A stretch of DNA of 64,000 nt, from the NCBI GenBank assembly GCA_026214975.1, contig CM047808.1, positions 10,318,267-10,382,266 of the forward strand. The letters are read 5' to 3'. The notes under the pieces were generated by a model, which was given only the letters and a program-made list of their open reading frames with translations, was not told where the DNA came from and ran no database searches. The DNA is from Gentiana macrophylla (taxonomy: Eukaryota > Streptophyta > Magnoliopsida > Gentianales > Gentianaceae). A program made the position numbers and the translations under genes. This document shows, piece by piece, positions 23,717 to 34,879 of this stretch; position 1 is the first letter of the stretch, and each line of letters starts with the position of its first letter.

Positions 23717-24085
23717 TTATCAACTGCTGAAGCTGAGTATATGGCTCTTACTGAAGCAGCCAAGGAGGGTATCCGGTTGAAGGGACTAGTCAGTGATTTG
23801 GGGCTACATCAGGATCAAGCTGAGATTTATTGTGACAATTTGAGTGCAATTTGACTAGCTGAGGATCATTTTCATCATGAGAGAACCAATCATATTGATG
23901 TGATGTATCATTTTCTGAGAAATGAGAAGAGGGTTATAGTGAAGAAGACCAGCACCAAGGATAATCCGGCTGATAGGTTCACTAAACCAGTTCAGCAGAG
24001 CAAGTTTCACTTGTGTCTGGACTTGCTGAATATTCAAGCTTGTAAGCTAAAGTCTGGATACTCAGTTGAGGCGAGATCAACTTGA
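23717..24085 (+). pseudogene. Copia RNase H C-terminal fragment
   Basis: Frames read STAEAEYMALTEAAKEG, YCDNLSAI (stop) and HHERTNHIDVMYHFLRNE, then NPADRFTKPV. This is the conserved end of a Copia polyprotein. Upstream domains are missing. It is followed by the 3' LTR, which ends in the F-box gene. Confidence 0.8.
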
Positions 24086-24829
24086 GTGGATTCTTTGGAG
24101 AAGTGCAGCATCTGTACATCCCGGAATTGACGAATTCACCTGGTACAAGTATCGCCTCGATTATGCAACTCGATTGACGCGTTGAATGAGAGTTCAAGTC
24201 AAGGTAGAGATTTGTCAGTTTTGGTGACTTGATCTCTAAAATGATAAGTATTCTGGTGGAACTAATCTGAGAAACTGAAGACTGAGTATGATGGTCAGTT
24301 TCAGTTAAGTATATTCAGTTCTGTGAAAGTCAGTTTGATGAAGTGCAACTGAGTTTTTTTTCAAGCCGAAGACTTTCGATTATGGTCTGCTTTGAGTTTT
24401 CTTTGAGTATATCTGAGTTCTACGTCCGAGCAGTTGATTACAAGTCTGGGAAGTCAATTTGAGGCTGAGTTTCATCTGGTGGATAACAGCTGGAGCTGGG
24501 GTCCACATCTGGGGTAATTATGACAATTCCGACAAAGATCTTATGGCGGTTAGAGTTTGGGATTTGTGCCTATACCAATGTTGTAATCAATGCAATGTGT
24601 GTCTTTCAAGAGTGTTGTTCACACACTTGTGAAAACCTTGTAATTCTGTGCATAGTAAAATATCTCTTTTTCTGTCCGTGGAGTAGTCGGCACAACGCCG
24701 GAAACCACGTTAAATCACAGTATTCTGCTTGTTTCTGTGTTTTATCAATTCCGCCATACTTTGTGTTTGCATTGTTATCTGTTTTATCTTTCTTAAACTG
24801 CAAGCTTCTTGTTTGTGTGTTTTTCAACA
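24086..24829 (+). mobile_element. Copia 3' untranslated region and LTR
   Basis: The sequence after the Copia stop ends in a typical Copia R-U5 pattern (ccggaaaccacgttaaatc...gtgtgtttttcaaca) with CA at 24,828-24,829. The next base begins homology to codon 4 of the F-box gene, so this is the exact insertion edge. The LTR start is not resolved and the left part of the element is lost. Confidence 0.65.
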
Positions 24830-25751
24830 GGTCTACTCTCCCCGATGGTGTGGTCGTGTTAATCGCGAGACTTTTACGAGTGATGGATGATTTCGTTGTG
24901 TTTCGAGGGACTTGCACCTCATGGAGGTCCGCCACGAGTTTGAAGGACTTCGATGAATGGCGTCATGGACTTCCGTTATTGATGCTCGTAAACCGGACGA
25001 CCCCGGAAGGTGTTGATCAAAAGTACAAGAAAAGAAAAACAACCCCTATGACGAAAGACATATGTGACGAAAACCGTGAGTTTATTAGTCTATACAAGAA
25101 GAATATAATCCGGATTTCAATACCCGAAGCCAAGAGAAAGAGTTGTATCGCGTCCAAAGGGTGGTTTATAATGATTGAGTCTTCAAGATATGTGAGTTTA
25201 TTGAATCCCATAACTCGCGTTCATATTCGGCTTCCATTTATCGGTGATGATGATTATGATTATAGGTCGAATAGGGCCGTGTTGTCGGCTAGCCCGTCCG
25301 AGACATCTAAATATGTTGTCATGGTCCTTTATGTAAGAAAAACAGAAGACTATATAGGGTTTTGGAAATCCGGAGACCAAACATGGAAAAGAGCTCGAGT
25401 TCCTTCGAATTCAACTGCTTTTAAAGACGTTAGCTACCACAACGGTAAGTTTTACGCTTTATCATATCCGTGTCAAATTTGGATGTTTGACGTTTGGAAC
25501 ACAAGCAGGGCGATAGTAAATGCAACTAAAATCATCGAGCTTCCAAGTTGTTATTCGGCTCGAGAAGCATATCTTGTGGAATGTGGAGGTAGATTACTCA
25601 TGCTTTCATGCACATTTGTATGGCTTCGCAATGGTAACCCTTTTCATAGCGGCGTTTACATGTTGGAATTGGATGTGAATGAGGGTACGTATACACGTGT
25701 TTCAAGTTTGGGCACTTACGCTATCTTCTTAGGAAGAAACGAGGCATTTTC
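24830..25751 (+). pseudogene. F-box (DUF295-type) gene copy 1, truncated at both ends
   Basis: Homologous to F-box copy 2 (27,031). It starts at the codon-4 region just after a Copia LTR, so the native ATG is gone, and it is cut at NEAFS by a TRIM element at 25,752. It keeps the F-box (LPDGVVVLIARLLRVMDDFVVF, RGTCTSWRS) and much of the DUF295 region (SKGWFIMIESS, VSLLNPITRVHIRLP, IGFWKSGDQTWKRA). The frame is open throughout and fuses in frame with LTR-derived codons from 24,520 and TRIM-derived codons to 25,812. F-box proteins of this type are SCF ubiquitin-ligase substrate adaptors; this copy is probably non-functional. Confidence 0.75.
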
Positions 25752-26182
25752 TGTAATGTCCCACATTAGAAAAGTAGTAGAATGCTCACCCCCATATAAG
25801 TGTGAGACATAAAGGTCTTATCAACTCGGGTTATCCCTTTTAGACCAAGAGAGGACGGCGGTCTAAGCAGTTGACCGGACATTTATGACTCATTTAGCGC
25901 TACCAGGCCCGGGTGCAGGGGTTCTGAACGGTATCGAGCCGACTATCGAGGCGGAACTATGCTTTGCACCGTACAAGAAGGCGGTGTAAGGATGACCTCT
26001 AGTTACCTCTGGTAGGACGATCCAGAGCAGTCTTGGCCGTCCTGGCGAGGACGCCAGTCCCTTATAAGGGGGGAGAATGTAATGTCCCACATTGGAAAAG
26101 TAGTAGAATGCTCACCCCCATATAAGTGAGACATAAAGGTCTTGTCAACTCGGGTTAGCCTTTTTAGACCAAGAGAAGGACG
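25752..26182 (+). mobile_element. TRIM (small non-coding LTR element)
   Basis: Two direct repeats of about 106 bp, at 25,752-25,857 and 26,078-26,182, both begin tgtaatgtcccacatt and end near agaccaagagaaggacg. They flank a 220-bp non-coding middle. A purine-rich tract (aaggggggaga) directly precedes the second repeat. The repeats differ by a few substitutions and a 2-base indel. It sits at the 3' break of F-box copy 1. Confidence 0.8.
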
Positions 26183-26194
26183 ATCTCTGAATAT

Positions 26195-26500
26195 CTCTAA
26201 AAATCAATTCCGGATTCAAAACTTGAGACTAAAAAATGGCTTTGTTCCTATGCAACCAAATTACGTACCCAAGTCGTGACACCAACAATAGCAGACCATA
26301 AGTAGGATGCCGAATTCGAAGAAGCACTCTTGGGTCTGAAGATATAAAAATCACTGAACAAGTAAGAATTTAGTCCATCAATCTTGCACCAATCTAGGAT
26401 GTGTGACCAAAGCAATAATGACACATCACAAGCATAAAAAAGATGATTAACGGTTTCTTCACACTTATAACATCACAAATCGGTTCATACAACAGAAAAG
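26195..26500 (-). pseudogene. LINE zinc-binding (zf-RVT) fragment
   Basis: The minus strand reads CYKCEETVNHLFYACDVSLLLWSHILDW. This fits the zf-RVT domain after plant LINE reverse transcriptases (CxxCxxxxExxxHLFxxCxxxxxxW). It is followed by YLWSAIVGVTTWV and a stop. Only this segment remains. Confidence 0.6.
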
Positions 26501-26900
26501 CTACTTAACATATGTATAAACATAAAGAAATAATATAAATAATTCGACCCGGTCGGATTTAGGATACTATTTCAACAATCTTTAACTTGGCCTAAAATCA
26601 ATCACTCGTATACACAAAACCAAATTGAAAACATACAATACTCATAACCAATATACTAAGGGTTTCGTTTATAATTATAATAATAAAAAGAGCTATTGTC
26701 CCTTAATTTAATAAAAAATTAATGAAGAGAGTCGGTAGTACTTGGTAAGTAATTTTTTTCAAAAGCATATATTTTTTTATCTATGACATGAGCGATAAAT
26801 CAGTGGGTTAATCTGCGTCTGTTTAATTTGATTGATACCATATCAAATCAAAAACTAAAAAAAAAAATTATTTAAGTTAGGTTTTCAACGTATATGGCTA
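26501..26900. other. AT-rich intergenic DNA upstream of F-box copy 2
   Basis: No gene or repeat that I recognise. Several short A and T runs. Confidence 0.4.
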
Positions 26901-26904
26901 ATGG

Positions 26905-26916
26905 CTATATATACAC
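26905..26916 (+). promoter_or_regulatory. TATA box of F-box copy 2
   Basis: ggctatatatacac lies about 120 bases before the ATG at 27,031 in a suitable promoter setting. The transcription start would fall near 26,940. Confidence 0.5.
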
Positions 26917-27030
26917 GGTTTGTTCATTCAATCAATATATATTCAATAAAACTCCGCAGTAGAAGGCACCGTGTAAGTGCTTATTAATTTTGATTCCGAA
27001 CAGAACAGTTTTGGTACATCATCAAGGGCT

Positions 27031-28198
27031 ATGGCGGATTGGTCTTCACTCCCCGACGGCGTGATCGTGTTAATCGCAAGACTTTTACGAGTGATTGATG
27101 ATTTCGTTGTGTTTCGAGGGACTTGCACCTCATGGAGGTCTGCCACGAGTTTGAAGGACTTCCACGAATGTCGTCATGGACTTCCGTTATTGATGCTCGT
27201 AAACGGGACGACGAAAGGTGTTGAAAAGTCAAAGAAAAGAAAAGCAAAAACCCGTATGACGAAAGACATATCCGACGAAAGCCGTGAGTTTATTAGTCCT
27301 TACAAGAAGAAGATAATCCGTATTTCAATACCTGAAGCTAAGGGAAAGAGTTGTATCGTGTCCAAAGGGTGGTTTATAATGACTGAATCTTCAAGGAATG
27401 TGAGTTTATTGAATCCCATATCTCGTGTTCATATTCGTCTTCCTCTTATCCGTGATGATGAGTTTGCTGGTAGATCGAATAGGTTTGATTATAGATCTTA
27501 TAGATTGACTAGGGCCGTGTTGTCAGCTAGCCCGTCCCATACATCTGAATATGTTGTCATGGTCCTTTATATCAAAACCCGAAAAGACTACATAGGGTTT
27601 TGGAAATCCGGAGACCAAACATGGAAAAGAGCTCGAGTTCCTTCGAATTCAACTGCTTTTAAAGACGTTAGCTACCACAACGGTAAGTTTTACGCTTTAT
27701 CATATCCGTGTCAAATTTGGATGTTTGACGTTTGGAACACTGAGTGGTGCGATAGTAAATGCAACTAAAATCATGGAGCTTCCACGTTATTTTTCTGCTA
27801 ATGAAGCATATCTTGTGGAATGTGGAGGTAGATTACTCATACTTTCATGCACATTTGTATGTGTTCGCAATGGTAACCCTTTTCATAGCGGCGTTTACAT
27901 GTGGGAATTGGATGTGAACGAACGTACGTATACACGTGTTTCAAGTTTGGGCACTAACGCTATCTTCTTAGGAAAAAACGAGGCGTTTTCTCTAGATACC
28001 ACGAGATTCTCTGAGGTTATAGAACCGAATCTCGTTTACCTTAGCAATGGAAGCTGCATTTACTCCGGAATGACGTCTCGATATAGATGGGATTTCAGGT
28101 ATAACATAGAAGATGGGATACTTGATTTTGATAGTGATAACAATAGTAGCAGCAATTTATTTGGCAATTATAATGTTTGGGTGACACCTAGTTTCTAG
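27031..28198 (+). CDS. F-box protein with DUF295 domain, copy 2 (one frameshift)
   Basis: Likely substrate adaptor of an SCF ubiquitin ligase. The ATG at 27,031 gives MADWSSLPDGVIVL, with the F-box at about residues 5-45. DUF295 (F-box-associated beta-propeller-like) features follow: SKGWFIMTESS, VSLLNPISRVHIRLP, IGFWKSGDQTWKRA, NGKFYALS, and near the end EPNLVYLSNGSCIY. Compared with copy 1, one extra base near 27,740 shifts the frame; the rest continues in the other frame to the TAG at 28,198. Total length would be about 390 residues, normal for the family. The extra base may be a real lesion or a sequence error. It has its own TATA box. Confidence 0.7.
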
Positions 28199-28829
28199 AC
28201 TTATTTTTCGTTTTGATTACATTGTGTTTAATTTGTCATGTCCTCTTACGGACTACAATAATCAATGATGTAGATCGTTGTTGTGTATTTTCGTTGTGAC
28301 TCTATCATTTCTCCTCTGGAATATATATAATTGTTGATGTTTGGCTCACATCTTCAGTATCAATCTGTATTTTTCCGATGCCCGTGGAATATATTTGTGT
28401 TGTTTATGTTTGGCTCACATCGATCTTTGTTGGCATTTTTACCTATATAAATTAACAGATATTGTAAAACCCGAAATTAATAGATTCATATATGATAAAA
28501 ACAAAAATGAGTAAAACAAAAACTTATGGATCGAGGCGAGTATAGCAATCTATCCTTAAAACGAAATCACGCCGAATTCGTGTCCACGGTAATCGCAATC
28601 GTCTCCCAAAATACAACAATCTTTACCTTGTGATCAGTTGACACTTAAATGAATCAGAAACCGTAAACCCAAAAGCCTGGTCAGTAATCTCTTCTTCTCG
28701 ACAATGTGTTAAAAAAATGTTTATGCAGAAATTTCATACCACAAATTTGTAAGTGGAAAAAACTATTCTATTGTAGCGGAACAAATGATGTATTTATAAT
28801 TGACAAGAGGTACAAACCATGCCACTTTA
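28199..28829. other. F-box copy 2 3' flank
   Basis: Includes two degenerate repeats of gaatatat...tgtttggctcacat at about 28,315-28,430 that recur at 54,690-54,805. Beyond 28,440 nothing recognisable. Confidence 0.45.
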
Positions 28830-28962
28830 TGAAAGGACATTCCTTTTTTTTTTGGTTGAAAACCGGATATTTTATTAAAAAAACTGTACAAACTGTTCAA
28901 AGCATAAACTACACAAATTTACATCAGACTATGCCAAATAGAAAGACAATCAATGTCATGCT

Positions 28963-31900
28963 AGTCTAAGTTCGCGTGCTCGACGAACAGCTTCAGAGGT
29001 GAAAATTGTCATCGGGGGCCGTGGGAGGTCTATGTGATGGAATTCCTTATTACGCCAGTACCAGAGGCTCAACACTATCTCACGAAATAAGAATCTCCAG
29101 AAAATAATGGTGTCGTGCTTGTACATGTTGACTTTTAGGCAGTTCTCCAACCAGGACGGTGTATCATGAGTGGACAAGAAAAGAGCCCAGTGTTGCCGAT
29201 TAACAATCTGCTTCCACATGTTGTAAGTCCAGGGGCAATCCCTCATTACATGTAAGGTGGATTCTGGATTCATGCCACAAGAATAGCATGCTCCTCTATC
29301 GCTGATGTGTCTCGCAGCGAGGAGGCCTGCAGTGGGTAGAGCGTCTCGGTGAATCTGCCAGAGTAGCATATTACCCCTAAGTGGTCCCTTTATTGACCAA
29401 ATTAAACGCCAAGTATGTCCTTCGGATTGCTCTTGGAATGGGTGAAGTTTGTGATATGCAGAGCTAATCGAGAATTTGCCGGAGGGCGTCAGTTTCCAAA
29501 CAATATTGCCTGTTTCGTCAGTGCCGAAAGCATCACGTATAAAGTTTGTTGCATAGCAAATATGCCGCCAAATAAAAGAGCAATGTGCCTTGGGTTCATC
29601 AAGAGGAGAGCCATATTTGTATCTTAGGAGTTGTACCCACAATTTTTCAGGTTCCGTAAACAATTGCCATGATAATTTTGCCAAAAAAGCCGTGTTCATG
29701 TCACGGGCACTGCGAATACTGAGGCCTCCATTTATTTTTGGTTGACAAATGTGCTTCCAAGCTACTAAGTGTAGGCTACGTCCATCCGCCCGTGACCCCA
29801 AAAGAAATCTCGATTATTTTGTCAAGCTCATTCGTTATAAATTTGGCGGCTTGATGGTTTGCATGTGATAGTAGGGCGTCGTTGCAAGGACCATTTGTGA
29901 AAGGATAGCACGCCCGGCTTTAGACAAGGTGTTGGCTTTCCAGGGTTGCAATTTCTTTCGTACTTTGTCAATAATGCCTTGAAAATCCTCTTTTTTTGCC
30001 CGGTTGTGATGTAGTGGGACGCCAAGATATTTCTCAAGGTGGGTTGTGTGAGACATGCCAAGAGCTTCCTCAATGAGAGATATAGTGTGAATATTAGTGT
30101 TCGGGGACGTCGCAAAATTAGATTTGGCCACGCTAATTTTTTGACCCGAAATACTGCAGAAATGTGTGAGGACCCGATCAATTATGGTAGCCTGCTCGAC
30201 AGTTGCCTCCGAAAAAAGGAGGAGATCATCTGCAAAAAAGAGGTGAGATATTTTTGGTCCCCCACGGGAAACGGAGATCGGCTTCCACTTCCGTCATTAA
30301 TCGATTGATGTATAAGGCAGCTCAGAACTTGCATAACGATAACAAAAAGATATGGGGCTAAAGGGTCTCCCTGTTTTAGGCCACGGCAAGGTTGAAAGCC
30401 CTCGAGAGGAGTCCCGTTCCAAAGAATTTCAAGCGAGGTGCTCGAGAGCGAATACATTATAAGATCAACAAGCATGTCGTTGAAACCCACAATATGAAGA
30501 AGACGGCGGAGAAAATCCCAGCTAACTCTATCATACGCTTTTTCGAGGTCCACTTTAATGATCATGATTCCTTTCGCACCTTTTTTCTGTCGCATAGTGA
30601 AAAGAACCTCTTGAGCCACGATAATGTTGTCGGATGTTTGCCTCCCCGGAATAAAAGCACTTTGGCTATGGTCCGCAATTTTGCCAATAATTGAGCGCAG
30701 CCGATTAGCAATGATTTTGGTGATGGTTTTAACTGTGACATTTGCTAAAGCAATCGGGCGCAATTGAGAAACCAATTCCGGCGGTTGTACCTTAGGTATC
30801 AAAGCGATGAAAGTTCTGTTCATTGAGGGAGGAAACTTGCGTTCACGGAAAGCCTTGAGCACCCAGTTAGTGACGGAGGGACCGACCGTTTCCCAATTTT
30901 GTTGAAAGAAAACCGGGGGGAAGTCGTCAGGGCCGGGGGACTTGTAAGCTCCCATGTCAAAAATTGCTGCGCGCACTTCACAAGCACTGACCAGTAGGTT
31001 AAGGAGCCTCTTATCAGCATGATTGATAGGCGACTCAAAGAGACCGCATGGTAAGGGAGCCACTGGTTCAGCCGTGTACAACTCAGTATAATATTGTCGA
31101 ATCAAAGCCGTAAGAGCTACAAAATCATTGGTCCAATTGCCCAGATTGTCTTTTAGATAGAGGATTTGATTTTTATTTCGCCTGCGCTTGGTCGAGCTAT
31201 GGAAATAATGAGTGTTTCTTTCCCCATCCTCAATCCAGTTCAGCCTTGATTTTTGGTGCCAATAAACCTCCTCCTGGGATAAGATATCATCATACTCTTG
31301 CACTAGAGAATGGTTCAAATTTGTTAGGAAATTTGAAGGAGCCTTAGCTAGGGCCAATTGGATCCCCGTAATTCTCGCTTTGCAACATTTCTTGCGATAA
31401 AAGATGTTACCAAAAACCGATTTGTTCCATTCCTTCGCTTTAAGGCTAAAGGTGTTAAGAGCCGCTTGTAAATCATCATCATTGACATGCTATGAATCAC
31501 GTAAGAAGGGCTGAAAATCCGAGTGCTTCAACCAACAAGCTTGAAAACGGAAGGGTCTTTCAGAGTGATCGCGAGTCCCCAAATTTTCTAGTGATAGGAG
31601 AATGGGATGATGATCCGAATGAACACGCGGTAGATGATAAATAGAAGAATCTGGGTACTTGTTCCACCATCGAGAATTACAGAGACCCTGGTCAATGCGT
31701 TGTTCAATAGCCGTGGGCTGTGAATAGATTTGGACCACGTGAAATGAGGGCCATGATAAGGTAGCTCATGAAGCTCCGCCCCATTAATTAAGCCACGTAG
31801 TTTTTCCACATAAGGACCCGAAACCGGGTGGCCCCACGTTTATCCGCATGAGCATGAACCACGATTTAGATCTCCAATAATACACCATGGAACTAAAAGC

Positions 31901-32285
31901 AGTCTTTGAAATATGTTCAAAAGATCCCGAGAGATCATCACGGTTAGCAGGGGATGGGGATGCATAAGTAAACGAGATAATCCATTTTACCATATTATGA
32001 GAAACAACCGCCATTATAATAGTCTCATCGGTAGCAAAGAGTAATCGGAGATCAATAGTAGAGGCGTCCCAAAAAAACCCAAAGACCACCACTAAAACCA
32101 CGGGCTTCAACCGCAACCATATTCGTAAAATTGGACAAGCGAAGTATACGGTTTGCTTTTGTACTCGGTGCTCTCGTTTCCATAAGAAATAAAACATTTG
32201 GTTGGTATTCCAATAACATAGACTTCAAATGACGGAAAAAAAAGAGAGAGCTAGCTCCTCTGCAATTCCAAGACAAAATCTTCAT
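28963..32285 (-). pseudogene. LINE ORF2: endonuclease-reverse transcriptase, frameshifted
   Basis: Begins MKILSWNCRGASS, the APE-type endonuclease start, and the endonuclease end VHSDHHPILLSL is near 31,590. The reverse transcriptase follows with IALIPKVQPPELVSQLRPIAL, SAFIPGRQTSDN, KVDLEKAYDRVSWDFL and GLKQGDPLAPYLF. The catalytic FADD box near 30,225 is readable only in a shifted frame. HLEKYLGVPL, GRAILSQMVL and a zf-RVT domain (CGMNPESTLHVMRDCPWTYNMW) close the protein. At least four frame changes occur. Confidence 0.85.
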
Positions 32286-32424
32286 TGAGAATTTGGGGTA
32301 ATGTTCACAAACCGCTTGGGGCCAGTGCTAGCGTTGATGGTATGCTTTGTGGGGGGGTATGATAGTATCCACCATAGCACAAACTGACATCGGTGGATTT
32401 TCCTTAATGTAAGTTGAGTCATGT

Positions 32425-33856
32425 TTATTGACACTCTCTTCCATAAGCATGGCATCGGCGCCATGGCTTCCCCATTACTTTGAATATAGTATTTCTCGGG
32501 TTATTGGAGGATTCAGGCACATTGGTGATATCAGTGAGAGGGACTTGGGGGCTTGCTGCAGGATGGACTGGTAGAGGAGGGAATGAGTTTATACCTGGGA
32601 CAATGTTGTCTCTGCTTTGAGGTGCTTGGTTTCTGACTTGGTTGGGAATACGAGAGGAGCCTGCACGCCCTCTTCCGCGAGTGTTTGTATTACGATCTCC
32701 CCGTGTGGCTTGTCGAACTGTTGGAGTGGCATTAAATTGGTGCAGAGTTTGGAATTGTTGTTGTAGAGAGTTGAAAGGTGTATTAACCACTTCTTCAGGT
32801 TCTTCGTCAATAAGGACGGAATAACGGCTGCCATTTGTGTTGTCCATTGGGGCTCTTTGGGGGTTTGAGTGACCCGCATTTTGTGTGGTACGGTTTATGG
32901 CTTCAGTAGGATTGGAATTCGTAGCTGTGTTTGGCTTATTTGGGGCTGCTCGTTGAGCAGTTGGCTTGCGTCTACGGTTTGATGCTAACATCCAAGGGCC
33001 GAAAGGGCTAGAGTCAGTGGGCACATTGACATTTTCGGGAGGCTTCTCATTTGAGGTGTCCATTTCTTTTGCCGTTTGAGGGCAATCTTCTGTTTTATGA
33101 CCGTAAACACCACAAGTAAAGCAAACCATGTGCAGGCCCTCGTATTCAATTTTATAGATTTTCTCGTTGAGCATGACAGCCACCGGGAGAGGTTTGTTGA
33201 GCTCTACTTCGACACAAACACGAGCATATTTTCCCCTTTGGTTACGGAGAGAGGTAGCATCAACCTTACTAGCGGCACCAATGCAATTTCCTAGATAAAG
33301 CAATGTTTCATGTTCAAAATACTCAATTGGAACACGCGGGATTCGTACCCAAATCATTGTGGATTGGATGAGATCGCTCGAGGGGTGGAATGACGGCTTC
33401 CATTTGGAGATAGTAATATAGTGATTCTGAATCGCCATGGTCCATTTTCCAGGACATAGTCATAGTCCTCTTTTGACACAAAGCGAATGATGTAGAAACC
33501 ATCCTCTAGATCGAGTGAGTTCGATATGCTTGCCTTTCGCCCACATTTATCGGCCGGGCTTGGAGAGCCTTGAAACTTACATTTCGGCCAAGGACTTTGA
33601 TGATAAGTGCTCGACGCCATGGCTGCCAAAGCTTTTTCAAGCGTTTCAGAGGGATTGAAACTTCTTTTACACGAACATGGCAATCGGGATTTCTCGTGAT
33701 CCAGCGATTGTAGTGCTCACCAAATTCAATAATGTCTTCTTCGGGTTCAGCAATGCCACAAGTAGAGTTCGGGGTGACATCCGATGGGCGGAGGAAGTGC
33801 ACCACCCCGCCTGGCTCCATCTTGATTCGCCGGCCCTTGGCACCGGAGGTCTTCAA
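32425..33856 (-). pseudogene. LINE ORF1: DUF4283 and CCHC zinc knuckle protein
   Basis: Three overlapping frames together encode the usual plant LINE ORF1. An N-terminal DUF4283 part includes FYIIRFVSKEDYDYVLENGPW and WVRIPRVPIEYFEHETLL, then KYARVCVEVELNKPLPV. A CCHC knuckle follows, CFTCGVYGHKTEDC at about 33,075-33,115, then a low-complexity Asn/Pro/Arg-rich tail. Two frame changes (near 33,540 and 33,440) break it. ORF1 proteins bind the LINE RNA. Confidence 0.8.
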
Positions 33857-33966
33857 TGGCTCTGCGTTTAAGCTGCTGGTGAGCGGAGAAGTAGATCATG
33901 TTCTTAAATGCAGGTGGGAGGGGCATTTGGATTTTCGGGAGGAATTTACTGAAAGGACATTCCTTT

Positions 33967-34213
33967 ATTTCCAAAAGTTAGACACAGTTTTTGTACCAAA
34001 GGTTTCCCTACGTAACCTTTACTTCTTAAAACCGGTTAAACCCTAACCGGAAGGTCCCCTCGCCCCCGATCCACAGGAGTGCGAGGAGAGGTTAATTAAG
34101 GACCTAGCAGCTCGAGAAAAAGACTGCTTTACGGGACTCGAACCCCCACACTCCGGCTTTCGGTCCTGGCTGGCATTATACCATCTCAACCGCTTACCAT
34201 TAGGCTATATAAA
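33967..34213 (-). mobile_element. tRNA-derived SINE (minus strand)
   Basis: On the minus strand tagcctaatgg (A box, about 34,208-34,198) and ggttcgagtcc (B box, about 34,147-34,137) are spaced as in a tRNA promoter. A non-tRNA body of about 180 bases follows and runs up to the LINE target duplication. The tRNA-like part cannot fold as a complete tRNA, so this is a SINE rather than a tRNA gene. Its 3' end is not resolved. Confidence 0.6.
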
Positions 34214-34373
34214 TCTTATATTATATTTTTAATCGATTAACTGCCAATTGATCTGTTTTGGCCAATTACCCGCTCCATGACCCGGCGAATATTCTAAATA
34301 GAAAAGGGGAAGAAAAAAAACGCACAAACATCGACTCCACGTTCCCCATCCTTTTCATTTGCTAGATAACTAC

Positions 34374-34477
34374 CCCAATCTCGAGCTGCGGCTCATACCC
34401 TGGCGGTGATGTACCAGGGTCTACCTTGACCTCTAGTGAGAGGTCCAGGGTTCGATCCCGCCCCTCCTTTTGTTTCG

Positions 34478-34523
<46 letters not shown>

Positions 34524-34530
34524 CAATCTC
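34374..34530 (+). mobile_element. SINE with 44-base poly(A) tail and 9-bp target duplication
   Basis: cccaatctc at 34,374-34,382 and again at 34,522-34,530 flanks a body of about 95 bp with a B-box match, ggttcgatccc (34,450-34,460), and an A-run at 34,478-34,521. The A box is unclear. The long unbroken A-tail suggests a recent insertion. Confidence 0.7.
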
Positions 34531-34874
34531 CCCACGCTCTGCTTTGCAGCGCAAACCCTCCTCATTTATTTTTTGATTTCATATCCCAAATCGAAGCAAT
34601 CGTTTACAACGAAGAAATCGATTACAATGAAGAAGGTTTTTTTGTTGTTTCGCGATTTCATATTCGAGATCGGGATGTGGGCTTGGTGATTTCACGATCT
34701 TAATGTAGCATTCGGAACCGGTTGGGAAAGGAAGACATGGGATTGATGAAGGCGAGGATTATTTCAAAGAGATGAAGCCACCGGAGAATTTGAGATGTAA
34801 ATTAGCGACATTACTCTTGATGGGAGCGGTAGAGAAATGGTGAAAGCAAGCCGCAACACCAACACGTCCCGATT
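34531..34874. other. Host sequence at the Copia A target, possible exon fragment
   Basis: No named protein. An open stretch near 34,735-34,840 reads HGIDEGEDYFKEMKPPENLRC before a stop. The end, gattg|gtaagc once Copia A is set aside, looks like a splice donor. It may be part of the same host unit as 40,078-40,759 and 52,364-54,474. Confidence 0.3.
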
Positions 34875-34879
34875 GGTAA

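Larger units (their letters stand above)
28830..33966 (-). mobile_element. Full-length L1-type LINE with 17-bp target duplication
   Basis: tgaaaggacattccttt occurs at 28,830-28,846 and again at 33,950-33,966, flanking the element exactly. The minus-strand 3' end is an A-run (T-run from 28,844). Inside, in order on the minus strand: ORF1 (DUF4283 and CCHC knuckle), endonuclease, reverse transcriptase and zf-RVT. All plant L1 parts are present, but frames are broken several times, so the copy is probably dead or carries sequence errors. Confidence 0.92.

Noticed and set aside
34090..34213. tRNA gene on the minus strand
   Set aside because: A and B boxes are present, but no complete cloverleaf or acceptor stem follows, and a long non-tRNA body is attached. 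It is better read as a SINE.
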